Shown: one piece after another, positions 19,849 through 31,210 of the stretch
Layout of the letters: every line of letters starts with the position of its first letter
Position numbering within the stretch: the first letter of the stretch is position 1
Assembly (NCBI GenBank): GCA_019054805.1
Contig: JAHQIY010000015.1
Span: 1,744,001-1,808,000, forward strand
Reading direction: 5' to 3'
Origin: Brachionus manjavacas
Taxonomy: Eukaryota > Rotifera > Eurotatoria > Ploima > Brachionidae
DNA length: 64,000 bases
Made by a program: the position numbers and the translations under genes
The notes under the pieces: model-generated
What the model was told of the DNA's origin: nothing
The model's input: the letters and a program-made list of their open reading frames with translations, nothing else
Databases searched by the model: none

Positions 19849-22800
19849 TTAATTTGAATATTTGAAAGTTTGAGCAACTTTCTCCAATTGATTTAAAATT
19901 TGTTTATCTTTCAACAGTTGATTAACAATATTAATTTGATTTGGCTCTTTATTATTTGGCTCCAAAGGCTCTTGTTTAAATGGAATCGGATTAGTAAAAT
20001 AAGGAGACCATTGATTCTCGCTTCTTTTTTCCTTTTCACTCGGTTCTTCCGGTTCGTTTTTTATATTTACATTCTGTACATTCCGACTATTGTGTACAAC
20101 TTGATTAGTGCCGTACTGAGATTGTTGATAGAGATGTTGGTTTGCGTACGGTTGATAGACCATATTCTGCGCTTGGTAAGCTGACACATACGGATTTACC
20201 GGCTGGTAATAACCATTGGGAAATGTCTGATAACCGTACGGATTGTTGTATGGATGAGGTGTTTGATGTGATGGCTGGTAGTTTTGATAAGGTCTATGAG
20301 AAGTCTTAAATCTTTTTGTGTAAATGGCTGAACTTGAAGACGATTGCCTCTGAGCACTGCCACTTCTGGACACACTTACATTGATTGAACAATTGGAAGA
20401 AGCCGATGAGCTCGTCTCGTTTGGAGATAGGGAAGCCGACAGATTTGTCCTAGTCGTGTTAGTGCTGTTTTCTGTTTCATTCAGGTCTGTTGATTCGCTC
20501 ACACTGCGACTTGAGACACGTTTATTCGGAGTTATTTCCGAATGATCGACTGTAGGTGGCAGCGGCTTAGGTATGGGCTTCTCAACAGGTTTTGTTATTC
20601 CGTCGCTTATTTCGGCAACTTAAGCAAATTTGATTAATAAGAAAAAAAAATTTTGAAAATAAAAATTTTATTTTTTATTTTTTAATACTCTAATTTAAAT
20701 TAATTATAAAAAAAAATTTTGAAAAAATTTTAATTTTTTAATTAATCCTTTTTATTTAGATGGGTTTATAAATTTAAAAAATTTCTTTATGATTTTAATT
20801 GAGAGAGTTACTTGCTTCAAAAGAAAGTCTTTAATCAAATAACTTTTATGTTAAAAATTTTTTTTTTTTTAAATAAATCTGAAATTATCGGAAAGTTTGT
20901 CAAAATTTAGTTTTCAAAGTGATGAAAAATAGGTGGAAAAATTCAAATGAACAAGTTTTTGAATAAATATGTTTTCATGGTCAACTGGATGAGAACAATA
21001 TTCGACGTTCGCGTATCGTACGTGCCATCTGCAGCCAATCCAGCAGACGCGCCTAGCCGGCGCATATCACCATAAATGGAGCCTACGCCTTGGCACTGCA
21101 ACAAACGCTTATAAGCTGCCTGACGTGTGACCGGCAGCTTTCGAACTTTATTTTTAATTTATTAATAAAAACGACTGACTCGTGTTCAAGCCACCGGTCA
21201 GCCAACATTTTTATCAGAATTGGTAAAAATGAAAATGCCAAAAAAAGCTCGATTTTTTGAGTTTTTTATTATTTTCTAATAAATTTTGAAAAAATTAGTT
21301 TCTATTTATTAAATCAAATTTTACCAAAAGTTACATTTTTTAACTTTTTTTACTAATTTTTACGTAAATTAATGTAAAAAAGGTCAAATAGGGTAAAAAA
21401 AAAGTTTAAAAATGTATTTTTTGGTAAAATTTTAATTTAATAAATAGAAACTAATTTTTTCAAAATTTTTTAGAAAATAATAAAAAACTCAAAAAATCGG
21501 GCTTTTTTTTTGGCACTTTCATTTTTACCAATTTTTACGTAAAATTACGTAAATTCACTTTTTTTACAGAGAAATTTTACGTAAATTTACATAAAATTAC
21601 AAGAAATCGGTACTGTATATGGTGGAAATTTATATCAAAATAATTGAAAAAAATTATTTTTACCTTATTTGTCATTTTTAGTTGATTAATTTAAAAAAAT
21701 TAATAAATTAAGTCTCAATCTGCAGCCATTTTTTCAAACAACTGAATTTAATTTTTTTTCTTTTATAAAAAGGGCATTCTTTAAAGTATTAAGGTAATTT
21801 TTCCTAATTTTTGAAAGAAAGTGAAAATTTTTAAAGATGAATAAAATTCAAAATTTAAAAAATAATTTTTTCGAGAAAAAAAGTTCCTAATTGATTTAAT
21901 ATTTTAAAAATTCAATAAAAAAATAAGGTAAAAAGTGAATTCATTATAATAGATTTATTTTCATATTTCAGTCGCATAAATTTTTATAACTATTCTTTAC
22001 TTATTCTTTTTTTTAATTAAAAATTCAAGCATCAGAAATTGGAATCAATTCCCTGAGTTTATCTCTAGAGATTATAATTAGCCTTTGAAAAAATAATAAA
22101 AAATAAAATTTTTGAACTTATTTTAAAAATCGATCTTTAATCTAAATTTAAAAACTGATTTTTTTGTAAGTTTATTTTGAATTTTTTATTTTTTATTGCT
22201 AGGAAAGTTTGATCTTTATTTATTTGAAATTTAATATTTGAATTTCGTTTTTAAATTTTATTTTAAATGCTTTTGAAATAAAAAATCAGAATAAACTTAC
22301 CAAAAAATCATTTTAAAAATTTAAATGTAAAAATCGAATTTTAAAATGTGTTAAAAAAATTTTGTTTTTTAATTTTTTCATTTTGTAAATCCACCTTAAA
22401 TGTAAAAGATGGCGTTTTATAATTATCTAAATTAAATGAGTGACTTGTTTTAATATCTAATGAATATTTATAATAAAAAATTTTAACAGCATAGAGTAAA
22501 AATTTAAAATAAATTTTATAATTAATAATTAAAAGGGTCTAAACATTTAATTCAATGACTTACGCGAAGGCATTCGATCCACATCTTTCCCACTGTTTAC
22601 ATAGGCCTCGGATATTTTGTACAATATTGAAGGAGCCTGTTGGCGACACTCGTTCAGCACGTAAATCAACCGATCGGCATGTCTAGCATCTTCGGCAATA
22701 AAAATCGAAATGTATTTTTTAATATTGGGCATTCGCATTCGGTTCAAGTACAAGCTCAGATTGACTGGAAAATCGGCGTTAATTATATAATTTAGATCCG

Positions 22801-25800
22801 GTAGGTCGACTTTGCTGCTGACCACGTCACTAGCCACCAGAACACTGTTCGGTGTGGCATTAAAATCTAAAGTTAAATGAGAATAAATTTTGCTTCTTTT
22901 TCCATCTAAATAAAAAATTACTGTAATAAACTTTTTCTTTCATAGCTCGCCTTCTCCTGCCAACACTGGTCCTCTCGTAGGCAAAAGTGTCAATTTTGAG
23001 CTCTTTGACTATTTTTTCGGTGATGCGTATTTTTTTAAATCCATTGGCATAGATCAAAATCTTGAAATTTCTTTCCTGCTGAGCGATTTCGCTAATTATG
23101 TCCTGCAGCCTAAATAAAAAAAGTTGAAACAAATCCGCCCAAATAGATGCCGAGGGATGAGTTACTTTTTGCGCTTTTCTGCCATGGTGCAGATGTGTAT
23201 TTGTTGGGGCAGGTCGCGGTTCGACACATGAATGTCATCATTTCCGACGCAGACAAACAGAGCGTCGTTTTGAAACTCGTCTCCATTGCTTTTTTGCAAG
23301 CCGCTCGGCACAATCCGGCTGAATATGGCTGTCTGACGGTCGCTCTAAACAACGAATGATTTTTAAAAAAGGCTCATTAAAAACAACCAAAAGAGAAACA
23401 GATTGACATATTACTGCCAAAAGGGCTATGTTTGAATTATTCCGAATAGTACCCAGTAATCAGGCACCTTTAGTGTTCTAATAGATGAAAAATCAAAAAC
23501 TTGAAAAACTATTTTTTTGCAGCAAATAATTAAAAATAGAGTTTTGGAAAATTTTTATTTAAACAATGAGACCATGCTTGAGACTCTAGGTTGAAAAACA
23601 GCCCTTTTACTTTGCCCAAAAATAAGGCCTTAAGTGTTAAGAACTTAGCATATAGAAATTTACGAATAGATTTTTTGGTTTTGGCTGTGTGGCTGAGCTG
23701 AAATAAACAAAATTTTGAGATTTTAACAAAATTAAAAACTTACACGTGTCTCGTTTACGACTCGCTTTATTTCGTCGCTTAGCCGTGCTGAACGGTTTCG
23801 GTAGAAATCGTCCAGCACCAAATATGACACATTCTTTAAATTGACCAAATCGTTGTCCAGCAGTTCGCACAGACGATGATAGTTTCCAATCACTATGTCT
23901 ATTTCTTTAACAAAAAATTTGAATAAAAATAATGAAATAAAATTTTTTTTTAGTAAATTTATTAAAGGTCTAAAAAATGTTCTTCCTCAAAAATATAAAA
24001 AACTTGCCCCAAATTTAATCAAAATTACCTCTAAAAGTTAATTTTTCAGAGAAATCTGATAAAAAGTTTACATTTAAAAAAATTTAAGCATTTAATACTT
24101 TAAATAATTGAAGTTATAGGTGAAGATTTTAAAGGTCTTAAGCAGTAAAACATGTACCTCAAAAAATATAAAAAACTTGCTTCAAATTTAATCAAAATTA
24201 CCTCTAAAAGTTAATTTTTCAGAGAAATCTGATAAAAAGTTTACATTTAAAAAAATTTAAGCATTTAATACTTTAAATAATTGAAGTTATGGGTGAAGAT
24301 TTTAAAGGTCTAAAGCACTAAAACACGTACCTCAAAAAATATAAAAAACTTGCCCCAAATTTAATCAAAGTTACCTCTAAATGTTAAAGAATATATTAAA
24401 TTAAATTAAATCTTTTCCTAAGTAAAACATCACCAATTAATAAAAATTGATTGTAATCAAATGAATTGTCATTAAGCTTTACTCCTTTGTGTAGTTGCTA
24501 CCTAACAATTCCTTCTTTTTTTCTTCAACTAACATATATTTGTCTAACCTCTAGCTATTTCAACTTAACTTTTTGTTTGATTTAGATAATAAATTTTTGC
24601 TCTTTTTTTATATAAATTTTATAATATTTTTTACAATTTGTATCTTTTTCTTATATTTTGCTTATTAACTTTATTTTCTAATGAGCTTAATAGAAAAAAA
24701 ATATTCTTCTTATAAATTTGAGGTAATTTTAATTAGAATTGAACTAAGAAAAAAATTAATTTAAAAAAAAAGTTTATTTTAATAAAAATTATCATCTGCT
24801 ACGATTTTTATTTAAACGGGTTGAAAGAGATTTTTTTTAGTAAAGTTTAACTTGTTCTTCTAGGCCCGTAATTTTCCTTACCGCTATTTTATTATCTAAT
24901 TTAATTATTAGAATTAATACTAATTTAATAAGTATGCCCTAACTCTCTGCTTACCCCCGAATCCTAAACCAGGGTTCTGTCCCGAACCCCGACGGACTAC
25001 GCTCGCTACTATTATAGATGAGTTTCAATTAAAATAGCGGAATTAAATTTTTAAAATAGAAAATTTCAAAGGTGTCAATCTAAATTTAAATCATATTTTA
25101 ATGAAAATTATCAAAAATAATTCATTTTAAAAGGCTTTGAATATAAATTTTTATTTAGCAAAAAGTGGTAGTAAATTTTTTCTCAATTCACATTTATGCA
25201 TCACATACCGTAAACCGTGGCGAGATTATGCAAGAGACAACTTTTGATTCTTAGGTTTATGTGCGCCCATAAGGCAGTAAAAAGAGAAAATAATGACTTA
25301 AATAAATAGCTTTATATTGATATTATTTACGGCTCTCGAAATTTTACCAAACAAATTAAATTTTATTTAAAAAAAATAAAGCTAAAAATAAACTTGATTG
25401 AATAAAACAAAACATTTTTATATTGGCTTCACACTTTTATTAAATAAAGATAAATTTTTTGATTCTTCAATAAAAAAAAAAAAGAATATTCATTTTATAA
25501 ACTGACAATTAATTTTATTTAAAATTGACACCTAATTTATATTAGAAGCTATAAAAATTTGAAATATCTGGCTTTTAACTTATTAAAATAAAAACTAAAC
25601 TTAAACACAAACCAAACAATTAAAAATTTCAGAAAATTCTCAGAAAATACTGAAAATGCTAATAAAATATGTGTAAAATACAACACTTTAATGAAAAAGG
25701 TTATTAATGTCCGAGTGGCTGTACAAAATGAAAATTAAATTTTATAAATTACTTTTATTATAAATTAATTAAAATTTTTGGTATATGTTACCAAAAAAAA

Positions 25801-27518
25801 TTCGGTTTATCTTTTATTTTAATTATGTTTTGTTTGATTTAATAAATTTATTTTTTATTTAATTTGTTGGGAATTTACAAAATTAGTTAAATTAAAATAT
25901 TATAAGTCTTTAAAAACTTAATTTAAAAATCGGCACTTTTTCCAAATCTTAAATTTTAACCCCGCACCATTATTAAGGATCGATTTTTTGATTAAAAAAG
26001 CTATCTTTTATTTCTTTCAATATTTTTTTGGAAAGAATGGTCAATTTTAGATAATAATTTTAATTCAAATTAATAATTTATTTGTTCATGTGTGAAGAGA
26101 TTAAGTTCCTTTAGATTAAAATTCTAAATTAAAGGATAATAAAAATTTAATCCTTAAATTAAAATCTGATTTTTACCTCTATGAATTGAGATAGAAAATT
26201 CCTCATAGAAAATTTATTCGGAACTTTTCAGAGAAAGTTTACATTTAAAAAAAAAGTTAAGCATTTAATTTTTTAAATAATTGAAGCATAACTGGTGTTC
26301 AATTTAATTAAACAAATTGAGCAACAGTTTTGCTCAAAACTTCACCGCCGCAAAAATACCAAACAAAATAATTTGCACTAAATTTAATTTATTTTTAAAA
26401 ATTTTATTTTTTTGCACTTTATCTTAATTTTTTTTGCACTTTATCAAAATGAATTAAATTTTTTTTGTTTAATATTTAAGATCGATTATAAAATCGATTA
26501 TTAAAGGCCAATTATTAAAACAAAACCCAGAAACTCGAAGACAGTGTAATTAAACAATTACACAGTTAAACAAAAAATTTGTTTTAAATGAAATAAGAAG
26601 AATTTTTTTTTAAATTATTGACTTAATATTTTCAATTTACTTTTTAATTATTGCGTTCTATCTTTTATCATCCGATTTTTATATAAAAAAAAATAATTTA
26701 TACATTTTGGAAAAAAAATATTATTCCCTCAACAATAGTCTCCAAAATAGTGTCCATCTTTAAAAAAGAATTGCATTTGTGAACAATTTGCTAACAACTT
26801 TAAAGAACAAATGCTTTTTTCAAATAATTTTTCTAATAGAAGGCTTAGTAAATTTAGGAAAATTTTTTTTATTAATTTTGTGAAAAATACCTCTTCCTCG
26901 GAGATGTACAGATTGAGTGTTGATGTTTTCATCGTCGAAAAGACAGCAATATGAGCACTGAGACTGGTGTATGAACATTTGGGCATGTGTTAATATCTCT
27001 TTGGCTACTTCTTTGGTCTGAGTGACTATTAAGACAAGAGGTCCGGCTTTTCTGATCTCCGGTGCCTGCTCCCGAATGAAAACAAGCGCAGGACAAATGT
27101 ACTTAAAAATAATTAGATTTCTTTATTTAGTTAGAGATGAAAAGCCTACACTAATGACCCGCGAAGAAGTTGGCAGACCGATGCACATGATATCTCGCCC
27201 AGAGTAGAGTGCAGGCCATGTCATCGTTTGAATAGCAGATGGACGCTGAATTCCTTGCAGTCTTATTTCATTTATAATGTAAACCGGAAAATTAATTTCG
27301 TCCAAGGTGAATATGGGCTTGGGAAAATCAAAGCCCGAAAATTTGATCTGGTGCAGATTTAGGAACTTGTCGATCTCTTCCTTCAGTTCAAGGGATTAAA
27401 ATAGGTCCATGCTTTGTGAATAAAAGTAAGTATTTACCCAGGTGCGTCTCTCTACTCGGGGATGTTCTTTGTAGAAGTTTCGCTTCAAATTGAAGTAGTT
27501 GGTTATCGAGGTTTTCAT
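19849..27518 (-). CDS. DEAD-box pseudohelicase of the DDX5/DDX17 type
   Basis: Eight exons: 27438-27518, 27150-27380, 26891-27101, 23744-23904, 23166-23344, 22922-23109, 22564-22866 and 19849-20618. All phases agree; 2124 bases give 707 residues. NFYKEHPRVERRT at the start and PKPIFTLDEINFP mark the p68/p72 family. The Q motif is kept (RPSAIQ, Gln78). The catalytic motifs are all changed: I AQTGSGKT to GLPTSSRV (Arg101 for Lys), Ia PTRELA to TQTKEVA, DEAD to DDFY (206-209), SAT to SRI (237-239), V ATDVASRGLD to ASDVVSSKVD, and VI HRIGRTGR to NRMRMPNI (392-399). Between motifs, both RecA-like lobes align without gaps. The last 255 residues are Ser-, then Tyr/Gln/Pro-rich, with two possible SUMO sites (IKNE, FKQE). 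ATP hydrolysis is unlikely; RNA or partner binding is possible. Intron 3 is 2986 bases and intron 7 is 1945 bases; an exon hidden in one of them cannot be excluded. Confidence 0.82.
20995..21195 (+). mobile_element. GC-rich fragment resembling retroelement RNase H tail
   Basis: Lies in intron 7 of the pseudohelicase gene. A plus-strand frame reads FDVRVSYVPSAANPADAPSR, which resembles the end of RNase H domains in reverse-transcribing elements (V.YVPS..NPADAxSR). GC content is far above the surroundings. There are no boundaries and no other domain, so the assignment rests on one motif. Confidence 0.35.
21218..21533. repeat. Inverted repeat (foldback) element, arms about 130 bases
   Basis: The segment starting AATTGGTAAAAATGAAAATGCC (21218-21350) returns as its reverse complement at 21390-21533 with few mismatches, around a loop of about 40 bases. 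It is followed by repeated TTTACGTAAATT words. Located in intron 7 of the pseudohelicase gene. A related sequence is at 57720-57930. Structure fits a MITE or foldback element. Confidence 0.75.
23962..24386. repeat. Tandem repeat, period 173 bases, about 2.4 copies
   Basis: The segment containing CTTGCCCCAAATTTAATC occurs at 24003, 24176 and 24349, an exact 173-base spacing, with nearly identical intervening sequence. It lies in intron 3 of the pseudohelicase gene. A single diverged copy of part of the unit (TTTTCAGAGAAAGTTTACATTTAAA...) is at about 26220-26290 in the same intron. Confidence 0.9.
24470..24600 (+). mobile_element. LINE 3'-end fragment
   Basis: CTCCTTTGTGTAGTTGCTACCT followed by a T/C-rich stretch matches, with few changes, the end of the LINE ORF at 53805-53845. 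Only the last few codons and the 3' UTR start remain. Located in intron 3 of the pseudohelicase gene. Confidence 0.5.
24860..25045. other. GC-rich island with short inverted ends
   Basis: Bases about 24945-25015 are markedly C/G-rich (CCCCCGAATCC, GAACCCCGACGGACTACGC) inside an otherwise very AT-rich intron. CCGCTATTTTA at about 24882 and TAAAATAGCGG at about 25030 are exact inverted repeats flanking it. Possibly a small transposon; no family is recognised. Confidence 0.35.
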
Positions 27519-27856
27519 GTTCAATTTAATTTCTAGCTTATGTTTGGTGAAATATTACGCATTTAGAGTCTTATGTTTTTTTATTTTTTTGTTATGAATA
27601 ATTTCAAAACTAACAAAAATTTTAGTGTTCACCAAGCTCTGAAAAATATCGAAATATTGCTCATAATGTTCACATGAATCTATTCTGGTTTAAATGAGTA
27701 TAGATTTTTGAATTGTAAATTTGCATGTGCATTATTTTGATGGCTTGCCTTTATTTTTGTCCTATTTGTAGATATCTAATTTTCTCTTTTCGAGGTTAAA
27801 AAATTTACAAAAAAAATTTTGTTAACTAAATGGTCTTCAAAAATGATAGTTTTTTA

Positions 27857-28471
27857 TAGTGATGAAATCGAATTAATATTTTTATGCAAATCGAAACTCG
27901 AAAAAAAGCTTATTACAAATTTCGAATTTAAAAACCAAGATTTTTGATTTTTAAATTTGTAAATCTCGATTTTAGATTATTGAAATCGAATAAATTCTTA
28001 CTTGATTTGAAGTTTGGTTTCTGATAAATTCGAATTAATTATTTGAATTGTAAATAATTCGAATGCATTATTCGAATTTATCAAAAATCAAAAAAAAAAT
28101 TTGATAAATTCGGAATAATTTTTTATTTTTTATGACTATAGTTAATTTTTTTCTGAACTGAAAAATGCTTTTTTGTTATTTAAAAAGAAATAATTCACTA
28201 AAGTTTAATAAAACAATGGTATTTAAAATTATTCATTTTGAAATTAAATCCTTTTTAAAATTTTAATACAAATCCTTCTTTATTTTAACTACTTTATTGA
28301 TAAATATAACTTTAGTCATTTTTTGTATTTTTTGTTATTATAAACATTTGATTCGTTCTGTATTTAAATATATTTTTAATTTTTTTTAATATTTTATTTG
28401 AATAATATGTTATTTCGAATTCTTAGTTATTTGAATTTCGTTCCGAATATAGATATTCGATTTCATCACTA
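27857..28471. mobile_element. hAT-like MITE, 615 bases
   Basis: Ends TAGTGATGAAATCGAAT (27857) and its reverse complement ATTCGATTTCATCACTA (ending 28471) form terminal inverted repeats. The flanks GTTTTTTA (27849-27856) and GTTTTTAA (28472-28479) match at 7 of 8 positions, fitting the 8-base target duplication of hAT elements. The interior is AT-rich and non-coding. Confidence 0.65.
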
Positions 28472-28479
28472 GTTTTTAA

Positions 28480-29809
28480 TGAATGTAGGTTCTGTTGGAA
28501 GAGAGTGTTTAAAGCATAAACAGAAAAAAGTTTGGCAAAAAATTTTATTATATTGAATAAAAAGATAAAGTAAAGAATATAAATCCAATATCTGCTTATT
28601 TTTTTAATTTTAGCTTTCTTTTTTAGAAAATTTTTAATCAATTCAATTTTAATATTTTATTATTTCTGAAAATTTTCTCTTTGATCAATTTTGCTATTTT
28701 ACTTTTTTTGGAAATTTGTGAAATAATTCATAATTTGAATATATTTTTTAAAAAATTTTCTAATTTTTAATTGAGCATGATTTTTTAATAAAATTTATAA
28801 TCAAAATTCAAATTTTAAATATTGGATGAAATAAGATATTTACTCCCTTCGAAAAGTAAACGTCATCTAAACTTGCTCATCTAACCATCTAAATTAAAGT
28901 CCAAGTCATTTGAATTTTTTTAATTCTTCATAAGTTTTACAAAAAAAATTTAAAGTCTTTGGCTCGAACTTTTAGAAAAAAAATGGGACTTTTGGTTCAA
29001 GTGCATTTATAGGTTATGAGAATTTAATTTTTGGTTTTGGAGAGATTTTTTTCGGTCAAAAATTATCTTCTAATTTTAAAAGATAATTTGATTCCTTTTA
29101 AATACAAGCAAAAATTAAAAAAGAAAATAAATTTTGGCACAATTTCAAAAAATGGAAATTTAATTTAACTAAAAATTTTTTACTTTTAAATAAAATATTT
29201 GAAACAAATTTTAGTTTGGATAGGCAAAAAGATAATTATTCAATAAAAAATATAAAAAAATTTGTTAAGATCTCGGAAATTTTATATTGGAAGTCTCTTA
29301 ATCATTGTACCCATCTGATCATTTGATATTGTTGAACTCCAAACCTTGAGGGTTTCTTGGGGTTCTAGGCTTCAAAAATAAGAGATTATTTACTTTTAAT
29401 TGGAATCTGAAGTTAAACCTTTAATGAAGTAGTTAATATAGTTGCTAGAACGTGGGTTCTAGCTGCAGAAAAAAAAGAAAATTTAACAAAATGGACTAAA
29501 AAGAACAAAAATATAAAGACAATGAGCATGATTGTGACAGCAATATGATAAGCGTGTGTAGCAAATATGCAACTAAACATGTTTGAAAATATTGTGGAAT
29601 TAATTGAAGAAGTGAAGATAGTTGTTTGTCATTTAAATTACTGCATGCCAAAAATATTCTTGGAACATTTTCCAATTTCTTGATTTTTTAAAGGCCATCA
29701 AAATGTGTTCTTGGTTTTAAATATGAAGACCCTCTAACCAGATTTGTTTTTCCTTTTACTATCATTCAATTTTTTTAAATATATTTTAGAAATAAATTGG
29801 TTTAATTTG
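28480..29809. other. Intergenic, no gene seen
   Basis: Very AT-rich. The 60-90-codon frames here are low-complexity and unsupported. A diverged copy of the 19470-19550 repeat lies at 29400-29470. Confidence 0.4.
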
Positions 29810-30500
29810 TTGTGTTTGAATTACAAAATGTATATCTGGTTGACTTGTTATTACCTTTTCAGCAATCCCAAATACCCAAATGCGCTCTTAACTTAAATCT
29901 TGGCCTTTCAGCACAAAATAATAAAAATTAAAGAAAATTAAAATTAATTTTTCACCCTTTGTGTTTGACTTTGGGGAACATAGATTCATCTATTTCGCAA
30001 ATTTTACCCACTCCACCCGATTTCAATTTTTTATGTATTTTTTTTTTCTATCTTATTTTTATCATTACAATAGCTTTTTTCTAAATAGTTGAACAATTTT
30101 TAGATAATGTTATGGTAAATTAATAGTTCATAAAACATGAGAACAAGAATTGTTCCAGTAACAGGTGAACCATAGTTTACCTAAGCGACTAGACCCGAAA
30201 AAATATGTTTTCCTCTAATAAAATTTTGACTTTAGTGATAATTTAATTTCGTTTGATGGATTTTAACAAATACTTAATTAATGAAATATGAAGAACAGAG
30301 CGTAAATGGTTTTTACAAATATTATCTTAAGGATCATCATATCACAAATCTAAAGTCAAAATTAAGAAAAAAAACAAAGTTTTTTCATGTTTGCAATATT
30401 AACTTAATTATTTTTTTTTGAAACTGAAATATATATTTGAAACATCGCACTTTTTCAATATAATTTCAACATTGGATACATTTTGTAATTCAAACACAAA
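29810..30500. mobile_element. Long-TIR non-autonomous element, copy A (internally deleted)
   Basis: Begins GTGTTTGAATTACAAAATGTAT and ends with the reverse complement ATACATTTTGTAATTCAAACAC. The interior (about 29860-30190) is highly similar to 35035-35400. Compared with copy B the left terminal repeat is truncated by a deletion of about 200 bases. No coding capacity. Confidence 0.7.
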
Positions 30501-30809
30501 AAATTTCACCAATTTGAATTTAAATTATCTACCATTTAATAAAGTCTAAAGTTTGACATGATTCTAATCGAAAATTAAATTGAATATTCAGATAGGATAA
30601 ATTAAAGTTTTTCTAAAGTAAAATTATAAATTTTTTATAACACATTATTTTTCAAACTATTATTTTTGACTAGATCGTAGAAATTTTATTTTTTAATCGA
30701 AAGTATTTCATCAAAAAATTTAAATTTAAATTTTTTAAAATATAAATAATTTTTTAAATAATCTTTTTAAATTTTAATTTTAATACCACAATTACGGAAC
30801 AAGAGCTAT

Positions 30810-31210
30810 GATGCTTAAAGCTGCTTGAACTCTAAACTCTTGAAGAAAGAAGGATTAGAGGTGACTCAATTCAAAATTTCAAGTCCAATAATAACATAAA
30901 TTGTATAGAGTGGTACCGATGTCACAGTCCCAACCCGGGTCAGTTAAATCAATGAGAAGCCAAAACCAACTTTATCGACAGCTTGTCAAAAATTTCTCTC
31001 CTCGTAACCACTTCTTCACCAACCGAATCATTCCATATTTGAATGGGCTGCTCGATGATGTTAAATATGCACCAACAGTCAACAGCTTCAAGAACAGATT
31101 AGATAATTTGATTTCGTGTCAGAGAAGCTTTACAATCTAAATTTATCTGCCATAGCTTAGTATGATAGTGCTAAGCTCCCCGGGCCGCCCGTTGCAGATT
31201 ATTTTATAAT
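30810..31210 (+). mobile_element. LINE RT C-terminus and 3' UTR fragment
   Basis: The 30901-31140 frame contains NFSPRNHFFTNRIIPYLNG and YAPTVNSFKNRLDNL. This is the C-terminal signature of CR1/Jockey-like non-LTR elements (R.NFFTxRVxxxWNxLP...AxSVNxFKNRLD). A short GC-rich 3' UTR (CTCCCCGGGCCGCCCG near 31180) and an AT-rich tail follow. The 5' part is lost. Confidence 0.65.

Noticed and set aside
19900-20184. 94-codon plus-strand frame opposite the last pseudohelicase exon
   Set aside because: Hydrophobic antisense of a Tyr/Gln/Pro-rich exon, with no other support.
23110-23870. Alternative frames over exons of the pseudohelicase gene
   Set aside because: The frames chosen match DDX5 segment by segment and keep phase; the others match nothing.
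28423-28641. 72-codon minus-strand frame
   Set aside because: Partly inside a MITE end, low complexity, and no homologous feature.
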